Positions 1 to 8,869 of a stretch of 64,000 nucleotides of DNA are shown here, one piece after another; position 1 is the stretch's first letter, and every line of letters begins with the position of its first letter. A program made the position numbers and the translations under genes. This DNA comes from Pedobacter gandavensis (lineage in GTDB: Bacteria > Bacteroidota > Bacteroidia > Sphingobacteriales > Sphingobacteriaceae): positions 124,001 to 188,000 of the forward strand of contig NZ_WNXC01000002.1 of NCBI RefSeq assembly GCF_014172405.1, in the 5' to 3' direction. The notes under the pieces are model-generated. The model was given only the letters and a program-made list of their open reading frames with translations, was not told the origin of the DNA and ran no database searches.

Positions 1-221
1 CAGTGCAAGCTCAACCTATCAGCTTTTGGGTCGCTTTTTCCAAGTAAACTATATTTTTAATTTCTAAGGCAGGGTAAATAGGGATCTGATACATTGTGCA
101 TTTTCGATCAACTGCTGTGCATTAACGAACAGTTTGAAATTAGCAAATGGGATTAAACCTTGATTATTGCCTATATTTAAGTTTGGCATATCATTGGCGA
201 ATGGTAGCAAAAAATACGGAT
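1..221. other. upstream region of permease gene
   Basis: I see no gene here. The stretch precedes the permease start at 222. An upstream in-frame ATG at 147 would add 25 residues without family character, so I treat it as leader sequence. No convincing promoter was identified. Confidence 0.4.
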
Positions 222-2615
222 ATGTTTAGGATTAATTTAAAAATTGCTTTGCGCAACCTCTGGAAAAACAAGAGTTACACCTTGATTAATATTCTTGGTC
301 TTTCTATTGGCATGGCAAGCTGTATCCTGATTTTTATCTTTATCCGTTTCCAACTGAGCTTTGATGAGGGCTATAAAAATGAGGACCGGATCTATCGGCT
401 GGTTACAGATTGGAAATACAATGCTTTTAACGATTATTCTTCAGGGGTGCCCATACCTGTTACTTCGGCAGCCAGAAATGAAATTTCGGGAATAGAAAAG
501 ATAGGTGCGATAGCAAAAGGAGGAAATGTAATCCATGTTAATGATAAAGAAGGCAAAGAAATTATAAAAAGTCGGGAGGATATTTACTATGCAGAACCAT
601 CGTTTTTTGAGGTAATTCAGATAGACTGGCAGTATGGTAAACCAACTGAGGCCTTAAAGGAGCCTAATACCGTCGCTTTATCGCAAGCTACTGCCATCAA
701 ATATTTTGGGAATACTCAAAATGCAATGGGCAAAAGCATCAGGGTTGGCACTAAAATGGAATTAAAGGTGACTGGAATATTTAAGGATATGCCTCAAAAC
801 AGTAGTTTTCCTTTAAAAATAGTCATTAGCTACAAAAATTTTTCTGAGCGGAACAGCACTTGCTGGGATTGTACCTCTTCAAGCAACAGCAGTTATGTCT
901 TGCTGAAAGAAGGCCTAAAAAGCTCAGACCTACAAGAGACGCTGACAAAGTTCAATAAAACACATTACGCAGATCAAAAGATTGCAGGTAACCAAATGAA
1001 CAGACTTCAGCCTTTAAAAGAGATCCATTTTGCTGAACTTTATGATAATTTCGCCAATTCGACGATTAGTAAGCATCAAATTTATGGCCTTTCCATCATT
1101 GGTTTATTTTTAATCTGTACGGCTTGCATCAACTTTATCAATTTAAACACTGCTCAAGCGGTTAACAGATCTAAAGAAGTTGGTGTTCGCAAAGTCATGG
1201 GAGGTAAACGTAAGCAGCTTATCCTGCAATTCTTAACTGAAACTTTCGCCTTAGTACTCATTGCCTTGTTATTTGCCTGTATGCTTACAGAGCTTGCGAT
1301 TCCTTCCATGCAGAATCTATTCAAAAACCAAATCACATTCAGTCTGTTTGGCAGTCCCATTATTTTTGTATTCATGACCTTGCTGGTGATATTTGTGAGC
1401 TTTTTAGCAGGTTTCTATCCGGCAATGATCATATCAGGTTTTAATCCGGCACTGGCTATAAAAAATAAGGTTACACTCAACAACAACGGCTTGAGTTTGC
1501 GTAAAGTCTTAGTGGTTGTACAGTTTGCCATTACCATCATTCTGATTATTGGTACTTTGGTAATCGTTCGTCAGATGGAATATTTACAGCAAAAACCATT
1601 GGGATTTAGTACAACTGCGGTAGCCATAGTTGGCATGCCTGGGGACAGTACAAGTCATAGCAAACGGGATATATTCAAAGCACAGATCCTGCAAATTCCA
1701 GGTGTACAGCTACTCAGTTATTGCCAGGTACCTCCGCTTTCCCAGGACGTAAATTCAACTGATTTTACTTTTAATGGCATGCGGAATAATGATTTTGAAC
1801 TAAGAAATTGTAAAGCAGATGAAAACTATTTTAAGTTGTTTGACTTGAAAATCATTGCGGGCAAGATCTTTACAAAAAGCGATACGACTACTGGTTATGT
1901 CGTGAATGAAACCTTTCTTAAAAAAGTAGGTATTACTAACCCACAGGATGCAATTGGCAAGATGATTAAAACTTCAGATATCAATGTCCCTATTGTTGGT
2001 GTGGTAAAAGATTACAATGATAAATCTTTAAAAGAGCATATTTCCGGATTGGCCATTTCTTCAGATAAAAGCCAATATTGGAGCGCTGCTATAAAGCTGG
2101 AAGGCGGCGAACAGATGGTTCCTGCGATGAAACAAATTGAAGCCTTATGGAATGTAACTTTCCCTAACAGTGTCTATGATGCTAGCTTTGTGGAGGAAAG
2201 GATCAATAGTTATTACGAGAGTGAAGCGATCATGGGCATCTTATTCAAGGTTTTCGCGGGTATCATTATTTTCATCTCTTTTATCGGTTTATTTGGTTTA
2301 ATCTCCTTTGTTGCTGCACAAAGGACAAAAGAGGTGGCCATTAGAAAAGTATTGGGTGCTTCTACGTTCGAATTGGTTAAAATGCTAAACGGATCATTCT
2401 TAGTTATGGTTTTTCTGGCAAATCTGGTGGCCTGGCCACTGGCTTACCTCTTTGTTTCCAACTGGCTGTCTACTTTTGCCTATAGAATAGAGCTGAGTTT
2501 TTGGCCTTTTGTGCTTGCCATGTGCATTTCTATGCTGATCACCTTGATCACGGTAAGTATCAGGTCTTATAAGGCGGCTAGTGCGAATACCATTGATGCG
2601 CTGAAGTATGAGTAG
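222..2615 (+). CDS. FtsX/MacB-type ABC transporter permease
   Basis: This is probably an inner-membrane permease of the MacB/FtsX class that works with a separate ATPase to move or sense substrates across the envelope. The sequence shows a first membrane segment soon after the start (NLWKNKSYTLINILGLSIGM), a long periplasmic core, three membrane segments in the middle, a second periplasmic stretch and three C-terminal membrane segments. The repeated motif (VGVRKVMGG; VAIRKVLGA) marks the two FtsX domains typical of the roughly 800-aa Bacteroidota proteins. I chose the ATG at 222 because MFRINLKIALRNLWKNK is the usual N-terminus; the longer frame from 147 adds atypical residues. No ATPase gene is adjacent. 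It belongs to the host chromosome, outside the mobile element. Confidence 0.9.
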   Translation: MFRINLKIALRNLWKNKSYTLINILGLSIGMASCILIFIFIRFQLSFDEGYKNEDRIYRLVTDWKYNAFNDYSSGVPIPVTSAARNEISGIEKIGAIAKGGNVIHVNDKEGKEIIKSREDIYYAEPSFFEVIQIDWQYGKPTEALKEPNTVALSQATAIKYFGNTQNAMGKSIRVGTKMELKVTGIFKDMPQNSSFPLKIVISYKNFSERNSTCWDCTSSSNSSYVLLKEGLKSSDLQETLTKFNKTHYADQKIAGNQMNRLQPLKEIHFAELYDNFANSTISKHQIYGLSIIGLFLICTACINFINLNTAQAVNRSKEVGVRKVMGGKRKQLILQFLTETFALVLIALLFACMLTELAIPSMQNLFKNQITFSLFGSPIIFVFMTLLVIFVSFLAGFYPAMIISGFNPALAIKNKVTLNNNGLSLRKVLVVVQFAITIILIIGTLVIVRQMEYLQQKPLGFSTTAVAIVGMPGDSTSHSKRDIFKAQILQIPGVQLLSYCQVPPLSQDVNSTDFTFNGMRNNDFELRNCKADENYFKLFDLKIIAGKIFTKSDTTTGYVVNETFLKKVGITNPQDAIGKMIKTSDINVPIVGVVKDYNDKSLKEHISGLAISSDKSQYWSAAIKLEGGEQMVPAMKQIEALWNVTFPNSVYDASFVEERINSYYESEAIMGILFKVFAGIIIFISFIGLFGLISFVAAQRTKEVAIRKVLGASTFELVKMLNGSFLVMVFLANLVAWPLAYLFVSNWLSTFAYRIELSFWPFVLAMCISMLITLITVSIRSYKAASANTIDALKYE

Positions 2616-2678
2616 GGAATGTGGCACAGATGTGATATTTTTACCCAAACAATAGAAATCATAAAAAAGGCTATTCTT

Positions 2679-4847
2679 ATGAGTAAAAAAGCAACCTCTG
2701 TATTTACCGCATTTACGTTTATATTGATACTATGCAGTTTCGTATCCTCCTATTCATCTGATGAAATAAATCAGGAGCATAAAATAGAGGGCAAGATTGT
2801 TTACAACAAGAAGAAACAAAGCATTGCTTTATCCTGGCCAGCATTTGGCGTTTCAGGAAACTATGTCATCACAAGAGGAGGAAGTCGTTTGGCATCAAAT
2901 TTTGTATCGCTGGGTTCAACCTCTAAATTGACATTTACAGATAATAAGCCAAATGCAGCTAAATACGAAAACTATTATAAAGTTACGCGCAACGGTATCA
3001 GCATAATTATTTCGCTAGAGGGTCAAATTTTTGGCAGCAATATGTATTTCTACGATAGAAAGTATGAAAAAGCAGAGACTGCAAGAAAGGAAATCAATTC
3101 TCAATTTGGTACTATTGGTTTAGGCGGATCAAATGGAGAATGGACTACAAAGCGTCAGGCCTATTATTTCAAAGCGAATGTGAATGGTCAGACTTATGAT
3201 TCTGGTGGCTCTGGTTCAGCATCATCAGCTACTGCCAACGCAATAGAATTAGGTTTTTACGCGCACATTGGAGGTTTAGGAAAAGTACCAGAAGCGGTTA
3301 AATTAGGCGCTGTATTCACTAGACCTCACCTGTCTGGTGGAGCAAATGCAACCTGTACATTTTGGCGTTCCATGGAAAATGTGACCGTGATGCGCGATTT
3401 TGCATGGACAGTTTCTCAATCCACAAGTGCAAGAAGGATGTCAATTGAAAGCACATCTAAATATATTTCAGATGTTGGAAAAGACAATTTTTGGGGCAGC
3501 GGTGGTTTTATTGCCGACACTCATTATACCTCATCCAGACCAAACTGGGCTGGACAACAACAATGGTACACAAGGAATGCGACTTTCCCTGCAGGTTCTG
3601 GAGCGATGGGAGGTTCTTATAGTATGGTTTGGCAAGGCTGCATTAATCCTCCAAAAGCGGATGACACCAACGCTCCAATTTCAACTACTCCGATCATCCG
3701 AGAAAAACCTTTTCTTTTTATAGATGATGATGGCGAATACAAAGTATTTGTTCCAGCATGGCAGAAGGATAGAGTTGGCGTTTCCTGGTCGGCAACAGCT
3801 ATGGGCAAAGGCAAAATTCAAGATTTGTTGACCGACTGGTATGTTGCCAAAGCAGGCGATACCGATGTAGAGATCAATAATGCATTAAAAGCTGGTAAAA
3901 ATATATTCTTCAGCCCAGGACATTATGCGCTGAACGCTCCTATTCAAGTGAATAGAAAAGATGCTATACTACTGGGTGCGGGTATAGCTTCGGTAACCTT
4001 AGAGCCTACTGAGAAAAATACCTGGGGATGTATCTATGCGGATGACAAGGATGGAATTATCATTGCCGGACTTCTGATGGATTCATTCAATAGTACAACT
4101 TATCAAGTTAGAATTGGTGCCGAAGATGCAAATGCAGACCATGTTGCAAACCCGATCTTGCTTACAGACATCACTTGTAGAGTTGGTGGCGTTCAATCAA
4201 AAAATATTCAGATCCATACCTCTATGCAAATAAACAGCAACAATGTGGTTGGCGACCACTTCTGGCTGTGGCGTGCTGACCATGGTTCGCAATCTGGCGG
4301 AAATGCCCGTTGGCTAAGGGATAGGTGTAAAAACGGGTTGATTGTGACTGGCGATGATGTCACATTATATGCCTTATTTGCGGAACACTATCAAGAATAT
4401 GAAGTATTATGGCTAGGAGAACGTGGCAGAACCTATTTCTTCCAAAATGAGCCACCATACGATGCCCCTAATCAAGCAAGTTGGAGCAGTCAGGGAGGTA
4501 AAGTTGAGGGGTATTCGGCATTCAAGGTAGCTAATACAGTAAAAGAACACCATAGTATAGGATTAGGTTCGTACGCAGTTTTAACAGGAACAGATGGCAA
4601 AGTGAATAAGAAAAATGGCTTTGAAATACCCAATAGGCCGGGTGTGAAACTTGAAAAAATGTGTATCACTCGTTTTGCGGGTACAGGTAATATCTTAGAT
4701 GTAATCAATGGCATTGGTGGCAGCACAGCAACTGGTGTAAAACGGGTGGCATTATACAACAATGGAACAGGACTGCAACCTTTCGACGAAGAATTTGAAT
4801 TGCCTAATCGGGAATCCTATCCTAGGTATATCATTATGGATAAGTAA
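2679..4847 (+). CDS. secreted right-handed beta-helix (pectin-lyase-fold) protein
   Basis: This is a predicted exported protein of unknown biochemical role. The N-terminus (MSKKATSVFTAFTFILILCS) is a signal peptide. Next comes a beta-sandwich-like segment of about 100 residues. The rest resembles a family of about 550 aa, known also in actinobacteria, with a pectate-lyase-like parallel beta-helix; recognisable stretches are REKPFLF, VFVPAW, FFSPGHYAL and WLWRADHG. Members are variously annotated as F5/8-type or even adenylyl cyclase, neither of which I trust. A polysaccharide ligand or substrate is plausible by fold, but no catalytic residues can be assigned. The ATG at 2679 is preceded by AAAAAAGG and starts the signal peptide, so the upstream frame from 2619 is unlikely. 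Confidence 0.75.
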   Translation: MSKKATSVFTAFTFILILCSFVSSYSSDEINQEHKIEGKIVYNKKKQSIALSWPAFGVSGNYVITRGGSRLASNFVSLGSTSKLTFTDNKPNAAKYENYYKVTRNGISIIISLEGQIFGSNMYFYDRKYEKAETARKEINSQFGTIGLGGSNGEWTTKRQAYYFKANVNGQTYDSGGSGSASSATANAIELGFYAHIGGLGKVPEAVKLGAVFTRPHLSGGANATCTFWRSMENVTVMRDFAWTVSQSTSARRMSIESTSKYISDVGKDNFWGSGGFIADTHYTSSRPNWAGQQQWYTRNATFPAGSGAMGGSYSMVWQGCINPPKADDTNAPISTTPIIREKPFLFIDDDGEYKVFVPAWQKDRVGVSWSATAMGKGKIQDLLTDWYVAKAGDTDVEINNALKAGKNIFFSPGHYALNAPIQVNRKDAILLGAGIASVTLEPTEKNTWGCIYADDKDGIIIAGLLMDSFNSTTYQVRIGAEDANADHVANPILLTDITCRVGGVQSKNIQIHTSMQINSNNVVGDHFWLWRADHGSQSGGNARWLRDRCKNGLIVTGDDVTLYALFAEHYQEYEVLWLGERGRTYFFQNEPPYDAPNQASWSSQGGKVEGYSAFKVANTVKEHHSIGLGSYAVLTGTDGKVNKKNGFEIPNRPGVKLEKMCITRFAGTGNILDVINGIGGSTATGVKRVALYNNGTGLQPFDEEFELPNRESYPRYIIMDK

Positions 4848-4849
4848 AG

Positions 4850-4891
4850 GTGTTGATCACGGTGAGTATCAGGTCTTATAAGTATGAGTAA
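4850..4891 (+). repeat. remnant copy of the permease 3' end
   Basis: Bases 4853-4882 match 2544-2573, the end of the permease gene, over 30 bp with one mismatch. In frame the remnant reads VLITVSIRSYKYE then stop, against LITVSIRSYKAAS...LKYE stop in the intact gene. The beta-helix gene is thus bracketed by two copies of a permease 3' end, the second internally deleted. Confidence 0.8.
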
Positions 4892-4930
4892 AGGATTTAG
4901 GAAATAACAATAAAATTGAAACTAAATGCA

Positions 4931-4957
4931 AAGAGCCCGGTACAATACCGGGCTCTT
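4931..4957. terminator. bidirectional hairpin between convergent genes
   Basis: A perfect 12-bp inverted repeat (AAGAGCCCGGTA) with a 3-base loop lies between the convergent beta-helix and DinB genes. It lacks a long T-run, so its terminator role is inferred from position and stability. Confidence 0.65.
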
Positions 4958-4987
4958 GCAGTAAATAACAACCTTGTTTTACAAAGT

Positions 4988-5491
4988 TTAGGATTGTTGG
5001 GATTCCTCATAAGTAGGGCCGTACAGAGAAGGCACTTTATTTCCCGTCGCCCTGAGATGCGCGATAAGCTCTCCGCGATGATGATATAAATGATTATAAA
5101 GAAATCCTCTGATCACCTGAATTTTCGGCATTGGTGGTATAATTGGACTACCTCCTGCAGACATTATCCAAGTATTCATATACTGAGATTCATCAGAATT
5201 TTCTATTACAGTCTTTGCATTTGCAACATTTTCTTCAAACTTTCCCAGGATGTTAGCGGCTTTACTAATATCACCTTTGTCATATTTATAAGACCCCATA
5301 TCAAATTCATCCTGTGCAAATGTAGGTCCATACCAGTTGTATACTTCGGCAATATGCGAAGCCAGCTGACCGACCGACCAAAGATGTGGTTGCGGACGGT
5401 ATTCCAATGCACTGTCCGGAATCATTGATAATAATTTTCTTGTGTTTTCTGCTTCATGCATGAATTCACCGATTAATGCTTGTTTCATCAT
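4988..5491 (-). CDS. DinB-family protein
   Basis: This is a small four-helix-bundle protein of the DinB/YfiT superfamily, whose members are metal-dependent thiol transferases or of unknown function. It is about 167 aa, the usual length. The family layout is visible: an N-terminal helix (MKQALIGEFMHEAENTRK), the first metal-ligand region in LASHIAEVYNW, and the C-terminal histidine cluster in NHLYHHRGEL. I chose the start at 5491 (MMKQALIG) because the longer frame adds about 32 hydrophobic, atypical residues. The substrate cannot be told. It is the last host gene before the element. Confidence 0.85.
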   Translation of the reverse strand: MMKQALIGEFMHEAENTRKLLSMIPDSALEYRPQPHLWSVGQLASHIAEVYNWYGPTFAQDEFDMGSYKYDKGDISKAANILGKFEENVANAKTVIENSDESQYMNTWIMSAGGSPIIPPMPKIQVIRGFLYNHLYHHRGELIAHLRATGNKVPSLYGPTYEESQQS

Positions 5492-5740
5492 TTTTATATT
5501 ATTTATGTATATAAAAATAATGAATATTTTCCTACGTACATCCTGGTTTTCATTATATGTATTTGCAACGATTACAAACAAATACACCTAATTATATACA
5601 ATAGTTCCATAACGATATAAGATATAGCGTAGCGGAAAATATTCAGAAGGAAGATCGTAAAAATGGAGGCTATATATTGCCCTAGAATGTATCAAAGGAT
5701 TTAAACTTTCTTTCGGACTGGGTAAAAGCTGTATAAACGA

Positions 5741-5764
5741 AAAAAGAGGCAAAAGCCTCTTTTT
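5741..5764. terminator. displaced tRNA-Pro terminator
   Basis: A perfect 10-bp stem (AAAAAGAGGC) with an AAAA loop and flanking A and T runs forms a strong intrinsic terminator. It lies 18 bp from the left att core. Before integration it would have sat just downstream of the tRNA-Pro 3' end, so it was probably that gene's original terminator. Confidence 0.75.
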
Positions 5765-5782
5765 CAATTTTTAACATTTTAA

Positions 5783-5798
5783 GTCGGGGTGGCAGGAT
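5783..5798. other. att core at left end (tRNA-distal)
   Basis: The 16 bases gtcggggtggcaggat equal the 3' end of the tRNA-Pro(TGG) gene (acceptor 3' strand and part of the T arm, read on the minus strand). Homology to the tRNA stops at 5799. This is the truncated copy left at the far end of an element integrated into a tRNA 3' end. Confidence 0.85.
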
Positions 5799-5855
5799 GC
5801 CTTACCGACCCTTTAAGTATCTTATTTTCAATAACTTACAATCTCAAAAAAAAAG

Positions 5856-5876
5856 AGGGTGTAGATTAGGGCATAA
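5856..5876 (+). repeat. terminal 21-bp repeat, left copy (putative integrase arm site)
   Basis: This matches 61704-61724 in the same orientation with one mismatch in 21 bp. It ends in GGGCATAA and lies 57 bp inside the left att core. Position and symmetry suggest a binding site for the arm-binding domain of the integrase. Confidence 0.7.
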
Positions 5877-6104
5877 TTCATTTCAAATCAAATCAGCTTA
5901 AAGTGTTTTATTTACTTGTATAACTATCTTCTGACAGTAAAGATATAAATAACTGCTTATTTGATGGCTCAAAGATAGCTTTTTGGTGCCATACAGCAAA
6001 ATAAACTTTAAACAAAAACGTTATTATTTCATAAGTGCTTTTATATCTTATAGTTTAGTTTTCATTACAAGACCAAGTTAGTGTCATTCCAAGCAGCAAC
6101 CATA
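5877..6104. other. AT-rich element end without gene
   Basis: I see no ORF or RNA gene between the left terminal repeat and the first cargo gene. Confidence 0.5.
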
Positions 6105-6410
6105 TTACTCACTATCTATAAGTGTTGCAGTAACCGAATAGCCCGCTGAGTCTGCCAAAAATGAAATATGAACATTACCATTATTCATGGAATTAAATCT
6201 TTGAATATTAATTTGCCTTGTTTTCTTTTTAAAAGGGATATTAATATAATTATTAGCAACTTCTTCATCTTCCAAAGAATACTTTGACAACAAATAGTTC
6301 ATGAGAAGTTTCAGATTTTTTTCTGAAATATTTGAAACAGGTATTATTTTGGAATAGATCTTTTCCATATGTAAATTACATTCGACTTTCCAACTTTTTT
6401 TATGCTCCAT
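6105..6410 (-). CDS. small hypothetical protein downstream of RelA/SpoT-like gene
   Basis: This 101-aa protein is not recognised. It begins MEHKKSWKVECNLHMEK and is predicted soluble, with mixed helix and strand. It follows the RelA/SpoT-like gene by 39 bp on the same strand, so the two are probably co-transcribed. By position it could be an antitoxin, immunity or accessory factor, but it has no recognisable motif and that is inference only. It is the leftmost gene of the element. Confidence 0.55.
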   Translation of the reverse strand: MEHKKSWKVECNLHMEKIYSKIIPVSNISEKNLKLLMNYLLSKYSLEDEEVANNYINIPFKKKTRQINIQRFNSMNNGNVHISFLADSAGYSVTATLIDSE

Positions 6411-6449
6411 TTTCCATTGAGTTATAATTCATAATTCTCATTTCCTATT

Positions 6450-7523
6450 CTAAAAGTTTCTATCATCCTCTCCTGTTGGGAATTTTTCCTCATCAATGTT
6501 AATAGGTAGATAATTTTTTGAAGATGCCATATTAAAACTTTTCGCAATTTCAGCGAATTCATTTTTCAAACGACCAGCATAGTTAGCAGGCCTTTCTTTA
6601 AAAGTAAGTGAATTCATAATATCTATTCCTCTAAGTGATTGAACAATATCTATCTTAACATTTTCATCAATTTTAAGACTACTGATCTTATCTTCCAATT
6701 CCTTTATTTTGAGATCTTTCAATTTTAGTTTTCTAAGTGAATCAATTCGATTTTTATATTGATCAATCTTTAAATTCATAATAAAAGAACCCATTTCATC
6801 AGCACTGCCAGCAATACGGTTAAAAATTGAGAGAAATTCACCAAAAATCTCGTTTTCAGTTTCATTTGGATATCTGACATTATGATCAATTTCGCTCCAA
6901 CCTTCTTCAAAAATTGTTCTAACTTGAATTTCTACAAAAAGCTCTTTTTTCCCAGGCTTAGTTTTTATTATATAATGTAATGATCTATAACCAAACGGAT
7001 GTTCCTTAACTTCAAAACCACGTTTAGAAAACTCACTCTGAATTTCTTCAGAATCTCCCTTTCTAATGTAAGCGGTTTTAGTCTCCTTCAAATCCCATTG
7101 ATCAGTAATATTAGTATCAACTTCTGTCCAATGGCTTTTCATTAAATGTATTGCTCTAACCCCCATTAAATCGGTAACTTCATCTATATAATTATCATGG
7201 TTAATAATTCGATCAGGATTAGCAATTCTTTTCCTTATAATTTTTGATATTAATCCGATTGAGTCTTTGACCCTATATCGCACAGAATGAACATTTTTAT
7301 TAGACATGAGACTATTTGCGATAGAAACACATGCCTTTTCTAATTCCGGAGTTTGTTTTACATGTGAATTATAGATTTTCTCCAATTCCTCCCAACCCAA
7401 ACTAAGTTCATTAAATTTTTCTTTGGTAATTCCTAGTTTTACTAAAATAGAATTGCGTACTTGTTCATCCATAATTAAAGGTAACTGTTTAACTAAAGTT
7501 TCAAAAATAATCTTTAGTAACAT
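6450..7523 (-). CDS. RelA/SpoT-domain nucleotidyltransferase-like protein
   Basis: This is a stand-alone protein with a RelA/SpoT synthetase fold, the class that makes (p)ppGpp or, in toxic relatives, pyrophosphorylates other targets. Residues about 80-220 carry the fold signatures: DLMGVR (119-123, the Asp of the catalytic centre), GYRSLHY (178-184), EIQVRT (198-203, catalytic Glu) and EIDH (211-214). A charged helical, coiled-coil-like C-terminus follows. There is no HD hydrolase, TGS or ACT domain, so it is not a housekeeping Rel. The ATG at 7523 gives 357 aa; MDEQVRNS at 7472 is an alternative start. Its place in mobile cargo, with a small downstream partner, suggests a toxin or immunity role, not proven. 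Confidence 0.8.
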   Translation of the reverse strand: MLLKIIFETLVKQLPLIMDEQVRNSILVKLGITKEKFNELSLGWEELEKIYNSHVKQTPELEKACVSIANSLMSNKNVHSVRYRVKDSIGLISKIIRKRIANPDRIINHDNYIDEVTDLMGVRAIHLMKSHWTEVDTNITDQWDLKETKTAYIRKGDSEEIQSEFSKRGFEVKEHPFGYRSLHYIIKTKPGKKELFVEIQVRTIFEEGWSEIDHNVRYPNETENEIFGEFLSIFNRIAGSADEMGSFIMNLKIDQYKNRIDSLRKLKLKDLKIKELEDKISSLKIDENVKIDIVQSLRGIDIMNSLTFKERPANYAGRLKNEFAEIAKSFNMASSKNYLPINIDEEKFPTGEDDRNF

Positions 7524-7736
7524 GTTTTTCCTAAATTTTGGTTTACGCCCGCAAACATGAGTTACTTACCAAATAAGCTGTTTCAAGACCGAAACATTTT
7601 ACAACAATCATACAATTATAGAATTAATCGATTTTGCAATGAGATAGTTCTTTACTTTAGCAAGAACTGCAAATTCCTAAAAGAAATAGGGATTCAAAAA
7701 ATTAACACTAAAATAGTATTGACTGTTACTGCAAAA

Positions 7737-8696
7737 ATGTCTAACAGAATATTATTTGAGGATGAATATCAAAAGCTTCTACAAAATGATCCTTTTGTCA
7801 AAGAGTATTCATTTTTAAAATCAAAAGGGGCTATTTTAGAAACTGATATATTTTCCAAATCATTTTCAGATAGTTTTATTGAAAAATTATCCCATTATTA
7901 TTTTGCTCCAAAAAAAACCAAAAATAGATATTTATTCAAATACCTAACGTATAATGAAAACATAACTACACTATTAACTAATAATAGCTTATGGTTCTCC
8001 GATCCTAATTCATTTAATGATCCATTTGATTGCCGTTATAAAATTGATGCAGATCCATTAGATTGGGAAATAATTGAATTCTATTATGGAAAAGATAATG
8101 CTCAAACACAAGCTTTGCCATTTGAGGATTATGCAAGGGCGTTTATAATGCCGCCGAAAGATCAATTTCTCAAAGACTTGGAAGAGCACCATTTTATGAA
8201 CTCTTTTTCAAAACAACAGGGGGTATGTTGCTTTACGGAAAAGTATGACAATAAGTTGATGTGGGCTCATTATGCAAAGGATGCTACTGGTCTTTGTCTC
8301 GTTTTTGACACTTGGAAAGATGTTGAAAAAGAGCACTTAGTGTTTTCAGGCGACAAAGTTAAATACAGGAATTCATTAGTTAAAAAGTTCTATGATGGTT
8401 CTGGCTATTTTGAGATTACAGATATACTTTATTCAAAGAACAAAATATGGACTTATGAACATGAAATTCGTGAACATATTAGAATTGAAAAAGGACAAAC
8501 AGACAGGGCAGTTTCCTTCGATCCACAAAGCCTAGTTGGGATTATATACGGTGCAAAAATGAATAAAAAACACAAAGAGACAATCAAACAGTTAACTTCT
8601 CAGCTAGATAAATATAACATTGATCATATTGATAGTTATATAGATTTACAAAACAACTCTATAAGACTTAAAGAAAATCAATTAAAATTACCTTAG
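7737..8696 (+). CDS. DUF2971-domain protein
   Basis: This appears to be a DUF2971 family member, a group of unknown activity common in accessory and defence-rich regions. The family core begins near LFKYLTYNENITTLLTNNSLWF and continues SDPNSFNDPFDC, then CCFTEKYDNKLMWAHYA with the typical W-x-HYA motif, and a C-terminal VGIIYGAKM. I place the start at 7737 (MSNRILFEDEYQ), giving about 319 aa; a longer in-frame start at 7557 would add 60 residues with no family similarity. It is divergent from the RelA/SpoT-like gene, possibly sharing a promoter region. Confidence 0.7.
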   Translation: MSNRILFEDEYQKLLQNDPFVKEYSFLKSKGAILETDIFSKSFSDSFIEKLSHYYFAPKKTKNRYLFKYLTYNENITTLLTNNSLWFSDPNSFNDPFDCRYKIDADPLDWEIIEFYYGKDNAQTQALPFEDYARAFIMPPKDQFLKDLEEHHFMNSFSKQQGVCCFTEKYDNKLMWAHYAKDATGLCLVFDTWKDVEKEHLVFSGDKVKYRNSLVKKFYDGSGYFEITDILYSKNKIWTYEHEIREHIRIEKGQTDRAVSFDPQSLVGIIYGAKMNKKHKETIKQLTSQLDKYNIDHIDSYIDLQNNSIRLKENQLKLP

Positions 8697-8869
8697 ATTT
8701 ACTGGTTTTCTCCCCATTTGGCGTCAAAGTATCCGCTGATATAAGAATGATAGAACTTCTCTAGAGCATCTCCAATGATAAATACCTTCCAAGCTTCATT
8801 TACTACTGACGGAAAACAGCATTAAGTCCCATGAAACAACCAATTAAAAAAGCAAAACATATATTAGTT

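Noticed and set aside
1154..1375. Minus-strand frame inside the permease gene
   Set aside because: Fully inside a well supported membrane-protein gene, with no family likeness.
2679..4847. Adenylyl cyclase, a label used for relatives of the beta-helix protein
   Set aside because: No cyclase motifs are visible; the sequence fits a pectin-lyase-like beta-helix.
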